64,000 nucleotides of DNA from Dryococelus australis (GCA_029891345.1 CM056994.1:135476457-135540456); one strand, 5' to 3'. Numbered from the stretch's first letter, positions 11,281-24,205 are shown. Made by a program: numbers and translations. The notes: generated by a model not told the origin, from the letters alone.

Positions 11281-11859
11281 TCTGGTAGAACGCATGAGTA
11301 TCAGCCTTCTCTGGTTAAACAGATAGCTAACTAAACACCTAAAACTCGGGCACAAGTGCTACGCCATCTACAAGACCAAGGAAAGTTCTGATACCCACAG
11401 ATCTCGTCAACCCGCCAGAGAAGACCGGCCCAACGAAGTATCCTCAGAGGATCGCCGAGCATGAGTCAACCCGACCAATCCACCAGTAGTTGTGAATCTA
11501 GTCCCAGCTGTTCTACATCCCACACCCTTGCCAAAGCCTCAGATCTCAGTTCATCACCACGCTACCTCCACATCAGTCACGCCTTACTCTAGTACTGTTC
11601 CAAAACTCCATCGCCCAAGTATATCCAAGGCAGTAATGGCACCTAAATGCTGTATTATGTTGCCCACACCTGATTTTATGTCCTGCCTTATAGCAACACT
11701 GCCAGTTTTGTACAACGGGAAGGCACCAGTACCCAAACAGAACTGAACCCTTGAACACATAAAAACACCTGACTCAGTTTCTAGCCAAAAGACCTGGACG
11801 TCCTCTACGAAGACAATGTATTGAGTATTTATTCCCAGTATGTCATGCATCAGCATTTT

Positions 11860-13400
11860 AGGTCATGTTTAAAGCTTTTTTTTTGTTGTATTTTGTCATT
11901 GTTATGGTTAACTTAAAGGTTACTTAGTGGGGTGGGACAGGAGCAGGCTGGCCTGTCATTCCTTAATCCCCTACCCCCTCTTTCAGCTAGTTGTCAAAGA
12001 GTGGGATGTCAATTGTTGCAAGTGCGGCAGGGGAGAGAAATTGGACACTCTGAGAAGTGTTAGTGATGACGTGACATTTTGGGCACGCGGGTGAGTGTCA
12101 GTTACATGTGTTTGGGATGCTCTATAGTCGTGTTAGATGATTGGACAACACTGTGGTCATTGTCGTCGATGTGAGTGTCTCCGGGTCATTTCAAGAGGGC
12201 TTCAAGAAAGTTCCCTCCCCCGAGATCAACATAATGACCAGTCGAGTCTAGTGCTGCGGTGGACGACCAAGCCGCCAACTCCTGTGGGTGGTTATCGACA
12301 GTGTGGTTGGATCCCTGGCCATTCCAGCAAGGTGGCTTGTCCTGGTTGCCCTCCCCCTTTTGCCTGATGTAACCTGCTGGCCAGAGGAATTCACCATCCA
12401 CTCTAGAACACCGTGACTGGCGGGAAATGGACTGAACTAAAGAGAGACTGAACGGAAGTGTAATACTGATTTTATTGTAAAAATTCAAACTGTCAAATAT
12501 GGTTGCATAAATTATAAAATAATTGAATAGGTTGATACACTGTCTATTTGGACTGATCTTTAATTATTTTATTTTATTGATTTCTTTGTCATAATTATAA
12601 ATTTCATTAATTGGTGTCAATTGTGAACAGTAAGTGATTTTAAATTACTGTGAGAATTTGAGTTCAGAGAACTTTGCTGTAGTTATTATAAATAAAATAA
12701 GGAAATTATAATTAATTATTTTATTTGATTAAGACCTCCATCCCTTAAAGAACTTGGTATAACCAACTTTATTTATAGAGAAGATGGAGTGCTGAAAGAA
12801 TATGACTTCATGGCCAAGGCACCAGGTGTGTGGATGAACTGTCGAATACAAGGTGTTTGTTGGCCACAAGCTCTTCGTATGGACAGTATCCCCCACCCTC
12901 TTCCATAGTTTTTCCCTCTTTTAGTCGCTAAATCCCAAAACCTTATAAGTTCTTTGATTCCTAGTTGGAAAGGTCTGCAGGTAGTATAATAAGCTCTTTT
13001 ATGGGAGGCTGTTTGTTTTTTTGCTACGTATAGTCATTACTTTTTTGTTAATTTTAAGGAGGACCTGAAGTACAGTGTCTCACTCTTTTCATCCGTAGAA
13101 GTGATAATTTGTTGTTTTATTGATATTCTATTGTTTTATTAAAGTCTGTTAAAGTAAAAATTTTTCATATCATACAAGCCAAGTATGCATTGGTGTTTGT
13201 TTGTCAGCTGTTTTTCTGTCCTGCAGCTGCTTTGTCCTAGATGTCAATCATGTGAGAGGGGAGGTCCTGAACTGATGAGATGGCTGTGTGCCAATGTAAG
13301 GTGTAGGCAGTTCAGCGGTCCATTGTGGAGATTTTGCAGAAGTTATTGAATTGAATTGATGATTGAAGAGATGAATTACTACTTTTATAGAGATCCTGCT
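11860..13400. other. Non-coding DNA with small repeat scraps
   Basis: No gene recognised. A GC-richer patch at 11930-12430 has no database-like motif I can name. Near 12729 the text AAGACCTCCATCCCT recurs in related form at about 25590, pointing to a shared repeat family. Confidence 0.35.
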
Positions 13401-13403
13401 TAA

Positions 13404-13422
13404 CCCCCCCCCCCCCCCCCCC
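13404..13422. repeat. Poly-C tract (19 bases)
   Basis: An uninterrupted C run in AT-rich DNA. Similar runs occur at 26133-26146 and 26517-26533. The length may be an assembly uncertainty. Confidence 0.85.
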
Positions 13423-13861
13423 AATTCTCTGTACTGTCTGTCATTGTAGCTAGATTTAAAATTGCACTATTTCCCCTTCTATTACTTTGTTATAATTTTT
13501 TTGCTCTTATTTTTCTACCCCTGGCGCAATATTGCAGTGCCTTACAACTCACTGCATGATGAGACTGGTCTAGACAGTGAAACATCAAAATTGTGCAACC
13601 ACGTGAAAAATGTGTCATCTGTTCTTTGTGATTGTGTCTTTTGACAAGTACTATACAATGAGTAATTGTGCTTCTGCCCTTTTTTATATATTATTGGTAG
13701 CCTAGCTTCCTTCTTGTCACATTTTCTAACATGTTCATTTGTTTATGTTGCTCATTGTCTATTGAGTGTCTCTTATCAAGGACTTCAGCACCACCCTCAG
13801 ACAACACAATAGGTTGCTGTCATGCTACTGTGTTGCAAGAATCCCATATATAGTTGATAGT

Positions 13862-14130
13862 AAGCCGGCACCAAATGCAAGCTGGCCCAAAACTTTCTAA
13901 CCCTCTGAAAAAGAAAATAATATGACACTAAATGCAAGCTGAATTTTGAATATCTCGCATGATGCACTCAATCAGCTGAGAGCATGCAGAATGGTTATTG
14001 ATCAGGCAGTATTTATGATTTATGGTGGGCAAGGTGATAAAGAGAAGCTTGTCTACCTCACTTTATCATGTTCCGAAACATGTCCCTTTCTTTTACACTC
14101 GAACATGTATTGGTTATTCCCAGCAAAGGC
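13862..14130 (+). repeat. Dispersed repeat, copy A
   Basis: Matches the segment at about 36885-37030: both read CACCAAATGCAAGC, then AACCCTC, AATAATATGACACT, AATGCAAG and ATCAGCTGAGAGCA in the same order and spacing. It is probably a non-autonomous transposon. No coding capacity is seen, and flanking microsatellites obscure its right end. Confidence 0.6.
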
Positions 14131-14632
14131 GGATGAGGGGTCAGTAATTTAAATTTTTGAAAACAGAAACATTTGGTACATTTTGCTGATGATTATATAA
14201 ACACAGTTATAGTAACTAAATTACTATAAAATATTTTCAATCATTATTACGAGTTGGAAACAAGTGATTGCTGACATTGTAGTTAACTAAAGTTTTAGAG
14301 GCATGTTTCTGAAGGATCCAAATTGATAACAAAATGTTAGCTTACAATGTGGTAAATATGGTGCCTCATAGTTCATAGTTTGTTCTGCTTCAGTTTTCAA
14401 GACTTTTAACCTGTGAGTTTATATAATTTATAAGTTTAATCTTAATAGCACTCATGTTAAGTTTGTACTGTCTTTATAAGCTATTCTCACAATTTCTAAT
14501 TTCTAATTTCTGCATTTTGTCACTTTGCTTGTCTCACTTTCCCGATTCTACTTTAAAGGCTGCTACATTTTTTCCACATAACCGACATTTCTACTTTGAG
14601 ATTTAAAACACTTGCCACAAACCACGATCAGA

Positions 14633-14635
<3 letters not shown>

Positions 14636-14699
<64 letters not shown>

Positions 14700-14737
14700 C
14701 GTGCGTGCGCACGTGCGTGTGTGTGTGCGTGTGTGTA
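14636..14737. repeat. (GT)n microsatellite
   Basis: About 29 pure GT units followed by GT/GC variants and a short palindromic GCGCACGTGCG core. Alternating purine/pyrimidine of this length can adopt Z-DNA. Confidence 0.95.
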
Positions 14738-14738
14738 T

Positions 14739-14744
<6 letters not shown>

Positions 14745-14817
<73 letters not shown>
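14745..14817. repeat. (AG)n microsatellite
   Basis: About 36 AG units immediately after the GT tract, separated by TATAAAAT. Open frames across it in several registers are artefacts of the repeat. Confidence 0.95.
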
Positions 14818-14820
<3 letters not shown>

Positions 14821-14849
14821 ACATACACATACATGTATTGTGCGTAAGT

Positions 14850-15930
14850 TTCACTCCTGTAATACGTTTAAGTCATTATTTAAAAGTGGTTCATATACTT
14901 TCAATTTAACAATTTATCATTGTATCTAACTTACTGAATGGCATACTCCTTTAATCTATTTTTTTATTTTTTCTGTGGTTTAATAATTTTTCAGTTTCTT
15001 TTATACTTTATGCTTGCATCTCAACATTACAGTACTTTATAAATTTAATATCTCAAAGACAAATATTTCTGCAAAAGCCTCAATCAACGTGCAAAATAAT
15101 ATTATGATCATTTATGGAAAAAACCAAATACCAAAGTTTATCAACAAACCACAAAAAGAAAAATATTTTGATCTGGAATTGCAACTTTCACATTTTATTT
15201 TTTCATTCATCACAATAATTACTATAATCTTTTTACTCTCTTGTAGATGCTAGTATAGTATTGATTAGGTAGAGACCTAATAAATATTTTTATTTGTTGT
15301 GGTATATCTGGTGTATGGTATGGCAGCAGAAGTACAAAGTACAATAAACCACCAATTTTGTGATCCCAGATTTCGCAACAGTTGCAATTTTGTGACGACA
15401 TTCTCAGGGAAAAAATATGTACACAAAAAAGCAACAAGTTACAATAAAAGTTAAATTTAAAACATTATGTTAACACATAGCAATAAAATATAGGGGTTTT
15501 ACCATTGTTGTTCATTGGTAGGCAATAATCTGCTTAAAAAAACTGACTAAGACACGCCCGGTGCACCCACCAGTCAAGTTAGGCCATGCACGCGGCTTGT
15601 GATATCATTAAAAAATAAGCTATGTCTCACTCTCAAGAGCACTCCTTTATTCCCTGCTGTGTATCCTTATCATTACGTAGCTATTCTCCATGCTGCATAC
15701 ATAGCAGCAGTATTAGGCACCCCCAACTTTACAAGTACAAATTTTACGCTTGTAGCAATTTAATGAGGTCATTCTCAGGAACTGTTAATTTCCAAAAATT
15801 TTCAAAATTATAATTAATTTAATTTAATTTAAAATTACAAATTTCAGCAGTCATTATAAAAATTGATTTTTTTTTAAATTTTATAACAAATGATAAAATA
15901 TAGCTGATTTAATGTTGCTTTCCTTAGTTG
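14850..15930. other. AT-rich intron-like DNA
   Basis: No gene or recognisable element. It lies 3' of FN3 exon 3 on the gene's strand, so it is probably intronic. Confidence 0.4.
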
Positions 15931-16170
15931 GTAGGCCACAAAACAAAAAAAGTGATTGATATGAAGCAAGGCTGTCCCACCGCAAGCTTCTTATCCCCAC
16001 CCAGCTGGTCACGAGAGGGAGGGTATGAGGGTGCCATGCTGGTTGCTAAGCTACCATCTCCCACTTGCCAACCACATAAGGGGAGAAAAAGAATTAATGA
16101 TGTTTGTTGTAAGTTATTTGTTTACTCTGACTCAGTGCTTATACATTATTTAGCATGAAAGGAATATCTT
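15930..16170 (+). repeat. Dispersed repeat segment with X-box-like site
   Basis: Contains GAGGGTGCCATGCTGG, then TTGCTAAGCTACC and CACATAAGGGG, matching about 37935-38010. It belongs to the same family as the 36.9-38.0 kb repeat. DNA from 16170 to 17232 is AT-rich with weak similarity to 37330-37600 only at its start (CCCTTTCAGGATATC). Confidence 0.5.
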
Positions 16171-17232
16171 ATACGCCCTTTCAGGATATCAGTTCATTTT
16201 TAGTGACATAAATTAGTATTTAAATAACAAATTCTCCAATTTTCTTGCAAATAGTCACTAAAATAGACTTTGCGCTCAGTAAACCTTACATGCCATGTTA
16301 TATTTACACACTTTTGACTACAAGGGAAAAGGAAGCACACACATGTAGGGTATCATTTTATCTGGAAGACATCTGACTAATGAATCAACTCAAATAAAAA
16401 TTCATTTAAATTACATTTTAAATGATGTTGATTTTATGCCAGAAACAATTAAACATGGACTCATAATGCTTGATAAAACTTTGTACTGCTCATGTTGTTT
16501 GACATTTTTGGCACCAAGAGGAGGTTTAAGTACACATGCTTTACGAGTATCACTTTATTAGGAAGATGGCTAGCTATTAAATTAATTAATATTTGATTTA
16601 GAAATAGTACTGTATTGGTTTTTACACCAAAGACAATCAAACCTGAACTTCACGTTAAGAATGCACTTTAAAAATAATTTAAGATTTTTAGAAATCAAAA
16701 TTTGTTTATTTCAATTTTGCAACAGTATTATTGGTATATAACACTGAAGAGTGACAAAATTTGGATTATTATTAATACTGTAATTTAATAATAACATTGA
16801 CATAGCCAGTGTGACATGCTATAGGAGATAAACTTTTAAATTAAAGTAAGCAGACGCATAATGTCATAACATCCCATTACAAAGTGGCAACAAACTGTAT
16901 GATTATGGCCATGAAAAAAAAACACATTATAAAGTCAAAACTACCTATTTATGAACACTTTAAAACCAGTTATTTTATTTTTGCCTATGCAGTTACATGT
17001 AACAAGAATGCAGAAAACAAAACTTACTTGTGGAAAACTATATGACTGTAACACAGTTTCATTAAAGTGTAAAAAAGAAAGAATTAATAGTAATGATGTA
17101 AAAAAATGAACAACTGAATACTTATAAATATTATGTTACTTCAACATGTAATTTTATAAAGAAAAGCATTTAGAGGTTATTGTAACAGAAAATTACCTGG
17201 TTATACAGTTTGTATGAAGTATCCAAACCTAC

Positions 17233-17338
17233 CTTATAGAATACTCTGTCAGCAATGATTGCTGAGGATCTTCCCACTTAACGAGCACAGATGTGACCGT
17301 AGATTTCTCTATGGTGAGGTTACGAGGTGGATTTGGAT
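17233..17338 (-). CDS. Ptp10D: FN3 exon 3 of a Ptp10D-like receptor tyrosine phosphatase
   Basis: A minus-strand exon of 106 bases. The acceptor AG lies at 17339-17340 after an AT-rich tract; the donor GTAGGT starts at 17232. Phase 1 in, phase 2 out. It begins by completing a Tyr codon from exon 2 and encodes PNPPRNLTIEKSTVTSVLVK, WEDPQQSLLTEYSI and the start of an Arg. This is the opening of a fibronectin type III domain: Pro-rich linker, Leu of strand A, core Trp of strand B, Tyr of strand C. In flies Ptp10D and Ptp4E are axonal and tracheal receptor phosphatases with many extracellular FN3 repeats. The rest of the domain is not found at lower coordinates. Another FN3 receptor is possible. 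Confidence 0.75.
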
Positions 17339-17966
17339 CTAAAATAATAAAACAGAAATATAACCAATTACACAGCTAGAAGTCTTCAGAAATTTGCAAG
17401 GAACTCTAACATCCAGACTTTTGACTAAAAACATCTCTAAGGTCACAAAAATCTCTAAATAATTATTACATAACACGTAGATAAAAATTTAAAAAAGGCA
17501 ACAGAAATAAGTATGTAAGTTAATGTTATACAGTCGACTCTCGATTATCCGTGATAATGCAGTGGATAACCCAAAATCGTGGATAATCCACATATTAAGA
17601 GAAAAATACAGTTTTACCAACACTAAGTTTCGTATGGTCGTAACTGAATCCTGGGTGTTTCAGTGTGAAACGTAGCCTATCCTACTGTATTTACCCACAT
17701 ATTTACGGCCTCGCATAATTTCCGTACTCTATTATTTATTAACGAACCAAGAAATTTAAAAAATGCATAATTTATGCACCCCTGATTTCTAACTTACAAA
17801 ACCAGAATATAAAGTGTGTAAAATATGTGGGTAATCACAGTAGTTCTCTTATGAACATTACAAGAAATGTGCAGCTACAGTTAATACAAACAAGGCAGCA
17901 GGATGCGTGTGGTGTTTATCGCCGAGTGATACTGGAATCTGAAGTTGCGTAAGAGGGAAGGCAGGC

Positions 17967-17991
17967 TGACGTCACTCGGTTGCTAGGCAAC
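17967..17991. promoter_or_regulatory. Adjacent CRE and X-box-like sites
   Basis: TGACGTCA (17967-17974) is followed four bases later by GTTGCTAGGCAAC (17979-17991), a full palindromic RFX X-box. Both lie inside the Tigger-like element. Whether they act is unknown. Confidence 0.35.
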
Positions 17992-18162
17992 AGGAAACTC
18001 TCCGCCTCCTGGAGACGGAAACAAAGACGTGCAAAGCGAACTGCATGTCGCCCGTGTCACACACACACACCTCCCACACTGTCCAGTGCATGCGGCATAT
18101 AGCCGGCTGTTTCAGCGTGTGGAAAACAGTGTTTAATGTATGAAACAAGTTTCGCCTTCCAT

Positions 18163-18504
18163 TCACAGTTCTTCAAAAAAATATTGGGCTTGTTTAACAC
18201 ACACTAAGCCCAAAACTGGCATTCCCGCGGCACGTTTCTGGTTAAACCACTCCAGCATAGCCTTATCTAGTTCCGCGTACGTCAATAGTTTAATCATTTT
18301 CCTATTTGCCAATCCACTTGTTGAGTCCGCACTGTTCGCAAACTCAATAAGTTTGGATTTATTGTTTCGTATATCCCAAATTGTTGTTTCTCCCACTCCA
18401 TACATAAATTAAAGCTGTTTTATTACACTTCCTCCTTCACGTTTATTAATAATTTCTAGCTTCTGCTGTAAATTTAAAACCACACGTTTACGTTTTGCAG
18501 ACAT
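18163..18504 (-). pseudogene. Tigger transposase N-terminal fragment (CENP-B-type HTH)
   Basis: Starts MSAKRKRVVLNLQQKLEII at 18504, the classic first helix of Tigger/CENP-B proteins, which binds the terminal repeats. A stop and small indel interrupt at about 18411. The frame resumes with YGVGETTIWDI and ends LDKAMLEWFNQKRAAGMPV, the start of the second CENP-B-type DNA-binding helix set, then stops at 18163. The DDE nuclease domain is missing. Confidence 0.8.
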
Positions 18505-18943
18505 TTTTCGGCTGAAATTGAGCAAAAAAAACAGAATGTAACTACTGACTGGTGAGATAAAACTGACACTGACCATGGGAATGTGATACGCGGGAGGAAT
18601 GCGACAGTTGCACTGGGTTCCGGCTATGCCTGGCAGGTGGCAGCTAGGCTAGCGAGTTGTGCGGTGTTGTCAGCTCGCTGTCTTGCGATGTAACTAAGCT
18701 CATCGTGCCACCGGGAACACATTTTGACGTGCATTTGCATCAATAAACAAACAAATTTCATTCCAGTCATTTTCAGAGAGTACCTGTTATGAATTTCATT
18801 AGTTAAGATAGGCGTTTTATTAAATAACTTCACTCTGTCAGTGTTTGAGTTAATTTCTACAATTTATTTTTATCTTTCTGAACATGTTGCGGCTAAGCCG
18901 CAAAGCGGATAATCCGCTCGCTGATAATCGATAGTCTACTGTA

Positions 18944-21840
18944 TAATGAGTAATTACATGTTTAAAGACACCAATTAAACAAACAAAAATATCTATTATT
19001 TGTACATTTGATTACAAGGTTTTGCTAACTGCCTTTAGTATAACCTTTAATATATATGCCTTCTTTTAAATTTTTTGTGTTATAATTCATATGTCGTTGT
19101 CGTCGTCGATGCTGTTTCCAGCCTTCCTCTGGATCAGTATAGCAAAATATCTCTTCACCATTCTTCATTCTTGATCTTACTCCAGTCTTCTCCCCTGTTC
19201 TATACTTCTGCTATTTCCTTTTTGTCCCACCTCCTACTTGTTCTTCCCTGGGACTTTCTTACTGTGTATTTAATTTCCATCATTAGTTTGGGTAGCCTCT
19301 CTCTTTCATTCTCTGTACATTACTATACCATGTCATTCTTGTCTTTTTTGTAATATCATTGAAATCCTGTACGCTTGCTCATGGTTGTATGACTTTGTTT
19401 CTAATTCTGTCCTGCCTTGTTACTGTCAATTCACTCCTCATAATCATAATGCCCTTCATTTTTATTTTTCCTTCAATCAGCACATAGCATGACCAAGATG
19501 GATGTAAAGCTAACTGGAACAGACATGGGTAGGGAGTTGGGGAAAACAACTGGTGATGAATAGTATTTGAAAGCAAAGTGAAGAGTGCATTTCTAGCAAA
19601 TGCAGCCACTTTGTCTGTAAATCTTGAGTAGGACGGTAATGTCCAGTACCGCATACAGCTGTACAAATCATTAGGGTTCCGATGTAACTTTCCACCAATA
19701 TAAACTTTGAATTATTTAGTTGCAAATTATGCCTTTTGGCAGACATAAATGCCATAATTTTTATTAAAGTTTAGTTGTTTTTCATGTCAAACAAAACTTG
19801 ACAACATACATACACAGATCAATTAGTTTGTGTGGCAAGTTATCCATCATACCACTGATTTAAAATTGAACCAACTATTATTTTGTAAATTAAAAAAAAA
19901 TATTAAATTATTATAATTACCTGAAATAAAATCAAATGCTTTCGTACTGTATATTTTTCTCAATTCACTGTCCATTTAAATATTTCTAAAATGTGATGAT
20001 AAATTCTCACATTTCTCAACATACATCTGTGTGGTATCTACATCAGTGGCAGCAATAATGGTTATAACTATGCAATGACATCAACAAGTAACATCATAAC
20101 AGTGGAAAATGCACACACACAGTAAATATGGCAAAATGTATATAAGAATAGCACAGAAAACAGCAGACAGCATAGGCAAGTGTCTTATAACATGAGCTTA
20201 AATCCCCTCCTAAGTCTTCCCCTCTGTACCCTTCCTCATTCCCCTCCATGACCAGGGGACTTGAGTTTATATAAACCTATGCAAAAGTGGTTTTACCCCT
20301 CTTCTACATTAGTATTATGCTTGAATCACGTCGAACTGCTGCCCAATGTGTGCAAACGGGATAGCGAACTCTGCCGATCAGATAGATGGAAACTAATTGT
20401 AAAAATTGTCAGTTGTTAAGTGCTTGAGTCGAAATGGGTTTCGGCTTTCTAAGGCACTTTGGGGCAGAAGGAACACTTGTAAGGTGAGTCATGGCAGACT
20501 TTGACCTTGGCTTTAGTGATTTGAATTATGTAATTTTGTGGCTTTCGTAACTTGGATATTTGGGCTATAAGGAGTTTTCTATTTGCAATCTGTAGCTTGG
20601 TTTAAAGTGTATTTTGGGGTATCAGAAATCTTTGAGTTCAGTTTAAGCCTTGTTACTGTAGTGCCAAATCTTGCTTGCAGCTAATTCTTAAATTGGTCAA
20701 ATGGTGGTTCAGAAGCCGCAACGACTCTTCACTAACCGGCGTACCAGTTACGTGTTTTGAAATCAGCATTATTGATTTGGATTCCCCCAAGCTTTAGGAG
20801 ACATTGTTTTGCTTTGGGAAATATGTACATTATTTTAATGATAGTTTTTAATTGTTTTAATGTGTCGTGAATATGGGAGGCTCTAGTGGGGTCCGTTTGA
20901 GGTGTGTCACCTTTCCTGTCTCAACCTGTTGATTGTGTACCTGAAATAACAAAGGTTTTAATAAAATTATCTGAAAACCTCATAAACCTATTCTCCGAAT
21001 TATGTACTGATAGAAATTAACATTTGGGAAATGTGAAAATAAGCAAAGGTTTTACGTGTTTGGGTAACAAGAGTATTTTAGTTTTTTATATTTAGCCATA
21101 TGTATCATTCATTTGTAAAACATTTTAAAAGGAATTTGTAAGCATTAAAAAAGGGGTTGGTACGACACATCCACAATGCATTATCAGTTACTAGTTAAAC
21201 GGATATTGATATTAAGAGTTTGTAACTCAATTGAATTGTTTTCATACATAGTGTGTGAGTAAATGAATTTCACTTTTGGCATGTGTTTAGTTTGCACAGA
21301 GGGTTTAAAATGCAAATACGTAAATTATTTTAGAGTGTGTGTGCACCAGTGTTTAGCTTTGATTAAAAAATTAAAACCTGAATGAAGAGTCAGCACCTCA
21401 TCCTTGGACTATAATAAAGTGTCAAATGTAATTGTTTGTTGTGAATGTGAGCGCTTGAAAGTTTTAAATGAATAGTTCTTTTAGTAAGAAGTATTGTCTT
21501 TTTATGAGAATTGCAATTTTGCAAATTTTGCAAGGCTCCGCTAAAACATAAAAGCTCTGATTGCGTTCCGTACATGGATTTTTGTGCTTTTTTTTTTTTT
21601 AATTGTGTTAATGTTAAATAATATTGAAAGGCTGACCCTTGTTTTGCTATATTATTGTTACTAAACTGATATATGAGTATTGGAAGTGAACTGAGATGTA
21701 TACCTTATTGTCATTAAAGTTTCTTGCTTGAACATGGTCTTGAAAATATTTGTGCTCGGCGCAATATGGTATGAAGGTACAAGCAATGGTGAACTGTGGC
21801 TGTCAGCCAAAATGGGATGAGATACTGAGTCTGAACATAG
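18944..21840. other. Intronic AT-rich DNA with one candidate exon
   Basis: Mostly featureless. At about 20437-20486 a plus-strand frame MGFGFLRHFGAEGTLV runs into a textbook donor, AAG|GTGAGT. No acceptor or partner exon was found, so it could be a nested transcript, a retroelement leader or chance. Confidence 0.25.
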
Positions 21841-21843
21841 GAG

Positions 21844-22410
21844 TTAAAGTATACTGGACAAAGGAATTCCCTCATACTGAAGAATGGCATGCTTTAGAGG
21901 AACTTGGAAAGAAATGATGGAAAACATACACACTTTCAACTGGTCCTTCCAGAATGCAGGATTCCCAATGTCTTGAAGGAATTGTATAATGCAGCAGCGA
22001 GTGGTCACTTTGGTGTTAATAAAACCCTCAACAGAGTTAGACTGAGATTTTACTGGCTTCATTGTCAGGAGGATGTTGAAAAAAGGTGCCAAATATGCAA
22101 CATCTGCACAGTGAGGAAGAGCCCACAACCAGGGTGCAAGATCACCTCAGGCAATACAATTTTGGAGCTCCATTTATGAGGAAGGTAGCAGATATTCTGG
22201 GTCCCTTGCCTGTCACAGAGAGAGGTAATCGGTATCTACTGATGGCACAAAATTACTTTACTAAGTGGCCTGAGATCATTCTTCTCCCAAACCAGGAAGC
22301 ACGTACACTGTAACTGATGCATTCATAGAGCATATGTTCTAATGTTCTACAGGTTTGGAGTGCCACTGGAAATTTTGCTAAATGTTCAGAATAGGGGCAT
22401 TTTGGATTTT
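21844..22410 (+). pseudogene. Integrase zinc-binding (HHCC) domain and core start
   Basis: Contains HFQLVLPECRIPNVLKELYN, then H-x3-H as HFGVNKTLNR and the C-x2-C pair CQICNIC, the integrase_H2C2 signature of Ty3-like elements. After a frameshift the core starts with ADILGPLPVTERGNRYLL, TKWPEIILLPNQEA and, in another frame, RFGVPLEILLN. The first catalytic Asp of the DDE triad would lie in the ADILGPLP segment. The frame then runs into a poly-T tract where the insertion begins. Confidence 0.7.
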
Positions 22411-24205
22411 TTTTTTTTTTTTTCATGAAAGTGGTATAATTCCACTCTACTAATTACACAGAATACAAATTTACTATAGGGTCATCAATACATGACCAAT
22501 GGAAACCACAGAAATGATAAGGGAGAGGGCTATGAAGATCAGGGAAAATGTGAGGTAAAACAGTGAAAAATATGTACATAATTGTAATATTTAATCATGA
22601 AAATACATTAAATAGCAAAAGTACCTAACCAAACATAACCTAAATTGACAATAATATCAATACAAGTTACAAATACAATAGTGGGGAAAGCTATGAACAA
22701 CAAGGAAATTGCGGGGTAAAACAAATAAAAAATATGTGTTTTCATGATAATATTTTACTCCATAATTTCCCTCCACTTCATAGCCTTCCCCTATCGTACT
22801 TGTAACTTGTATTGGTAATATTGTCAATTTAGGTATTGTTCGGTTGGATATTTTTGCAACTAAATGAGTTTCAATGATACAATATATTACGATTATATCA
22901 TAAACAGCACGAAAATACATTAAATCGCAAAACTACCTAACCAAACAATATCTAAATTCAAAATATTACCAATACACGCAGACTCACACACACACAACTT
23001 TTCAGTGCAAATGGGCTATGCTTAAAATTCAATTCTGGGGAAATGCCAAGCTTCGCTGATGTGTGACCATTTCACGGTCATCACCTAAAGAAGAAAGCCA
23101 GCAAGGTTGAATCACTGTTTTGGGGAACTCCCCTGCTCACACTGAGGACTCTGGCTCGGTGCGTAATGTTTGGCTATGCTTGTACAGTAATTGTCATTGC
23201 GAGGGGACTACACCTGAATATCATACATTATCACAGTAACATTTGGGTGTGTGTGTCTATTAGTAATATTGTGAATTTAGGTATTGTTTAGTTAAATCAT
23301 TTTGCAATTTAACATATTTTCGTGATAATTGCGATATAATCATAATATTTTACCACAAAAACACTCATAATTGCAAAATATCTAACCAAACAATACATAA
23401 ATTGACAATATTACCAACACAAGTTACAAATACGATAGTGGGGAGGGCTATGAACTGGAAGGAAATTGCAGGGTAAATTTTTTTATTAAAATGTACGTAT
23501 TTTTTACTCACTTTATCCTGTAATTTCCCTGATGTTCATGGCCCTCCTCACTGTCGTAAAGTTAGATTTCATTTGATTACATTCTCATGTAATAAATAGT
23601 CATCCACACGAATTACTGAACAAATATTACAATATTACATTTCCTATACATATACACTCACGTTTTTGCACAATTATTTTATGTAACACGTCTAACTGAA
23701 TTAGTTGCAATAAAGCATGCTTTTAAGCACTCTTCTGCAAACTTCCGCCGGTAAAACATCAGACATTGTTCAAAAACACTTCCCACAATCCAACCATGAC
23801 GTAAACGTTTGATATATTGCCGGTGTTCTGTTATACTATGGGGTATTCAAAATAATGGTACCTGGCACAACTGTATGGTACAGTTCCATACCATTACTAC
23901 CTCACAGTGGTACACAAGGCCAAATTATGAAACAAGTACCATGAAAAAGGTACATATAACATATTTCATGGCGATACATATTAACTGTTTATAAACACAG
24001 TCTGTGACGTCTTGGACGTAAATGTTACGTGTTTTCTGCATAAGCATCGCAATCTTGATAGCCCTCCATGCAATCTATTTCATTTTGTTTCTGCAAACTA
24101 TGTGAAGCCCTGCTAAAATTCCTATTAAATGTGATTACTAATAATCATATATAACATTTCCTGGTATTATTCCCTATTTTTGGAAAAGCTCCTATTATGA
24201 ATATT
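22411..24205. mobile_element. Nested palindromic repeats (MITE-like)
   Basis: Inserted in the integrase gene after a poly-T tract. Units containing ACCTAAATTGACAATA, AAGTTACAAATAC, ATAGTGGGGA, GCTATGAA and GGAAATTGC recur near 22490, 22640-22720 and 23370-23470. Inverted copies lie near 22755-22850 and 23262-23285 and 23510-23560, so long hairpins can form. No transposase is seen. At least two related fold-back elements seem nested. Confidence 0.6.

Larger units (their letters stand above)
17531..18941 (-). mobile_element. Tigger-like transposon, internally deleted
   Basis: Terminal inverted repeats: CAGTCGACTCTCGATTATC at the left and, read inward from the right end, CAGTAGACTATCGATTATC (17 of 19 identical). 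A TA target duplication flanks it (17529-17530 and 18942-18943). The 1411-base length is short for an autonomous Tigger, and only the transposase N-terminus (minus, 18163-18504) is present. The sequence between 17900 and 18160 is GC-richer and noncoding. It sits about 190 bases upstream of FN3 exon 3 within the long intron. Confidence 0.85.

Noticed and set aside
13520-13650. Plus-strand exon reading CNHVKNVSSVL as an adhesion-GPCR GAIN motif
   Set aside because: The match is short, lacks neighbouring conserved Cys and Trp, and no second exon supports it.
14563-14909. Open frames over the GT/AG tracts on both strands
   Set aside because: They are dipeptide artefacts (Thr-His, Ser-Leu, Cys-Val, Arg-Glu) of microsatellites.
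22411-24205. CRISPR-like array from recurring GGGGA/GCTATGAA units
   Set aside because: Units are few, irregularly spaced and inverted, in eukaryotic DNA; they fit fold-back elements.
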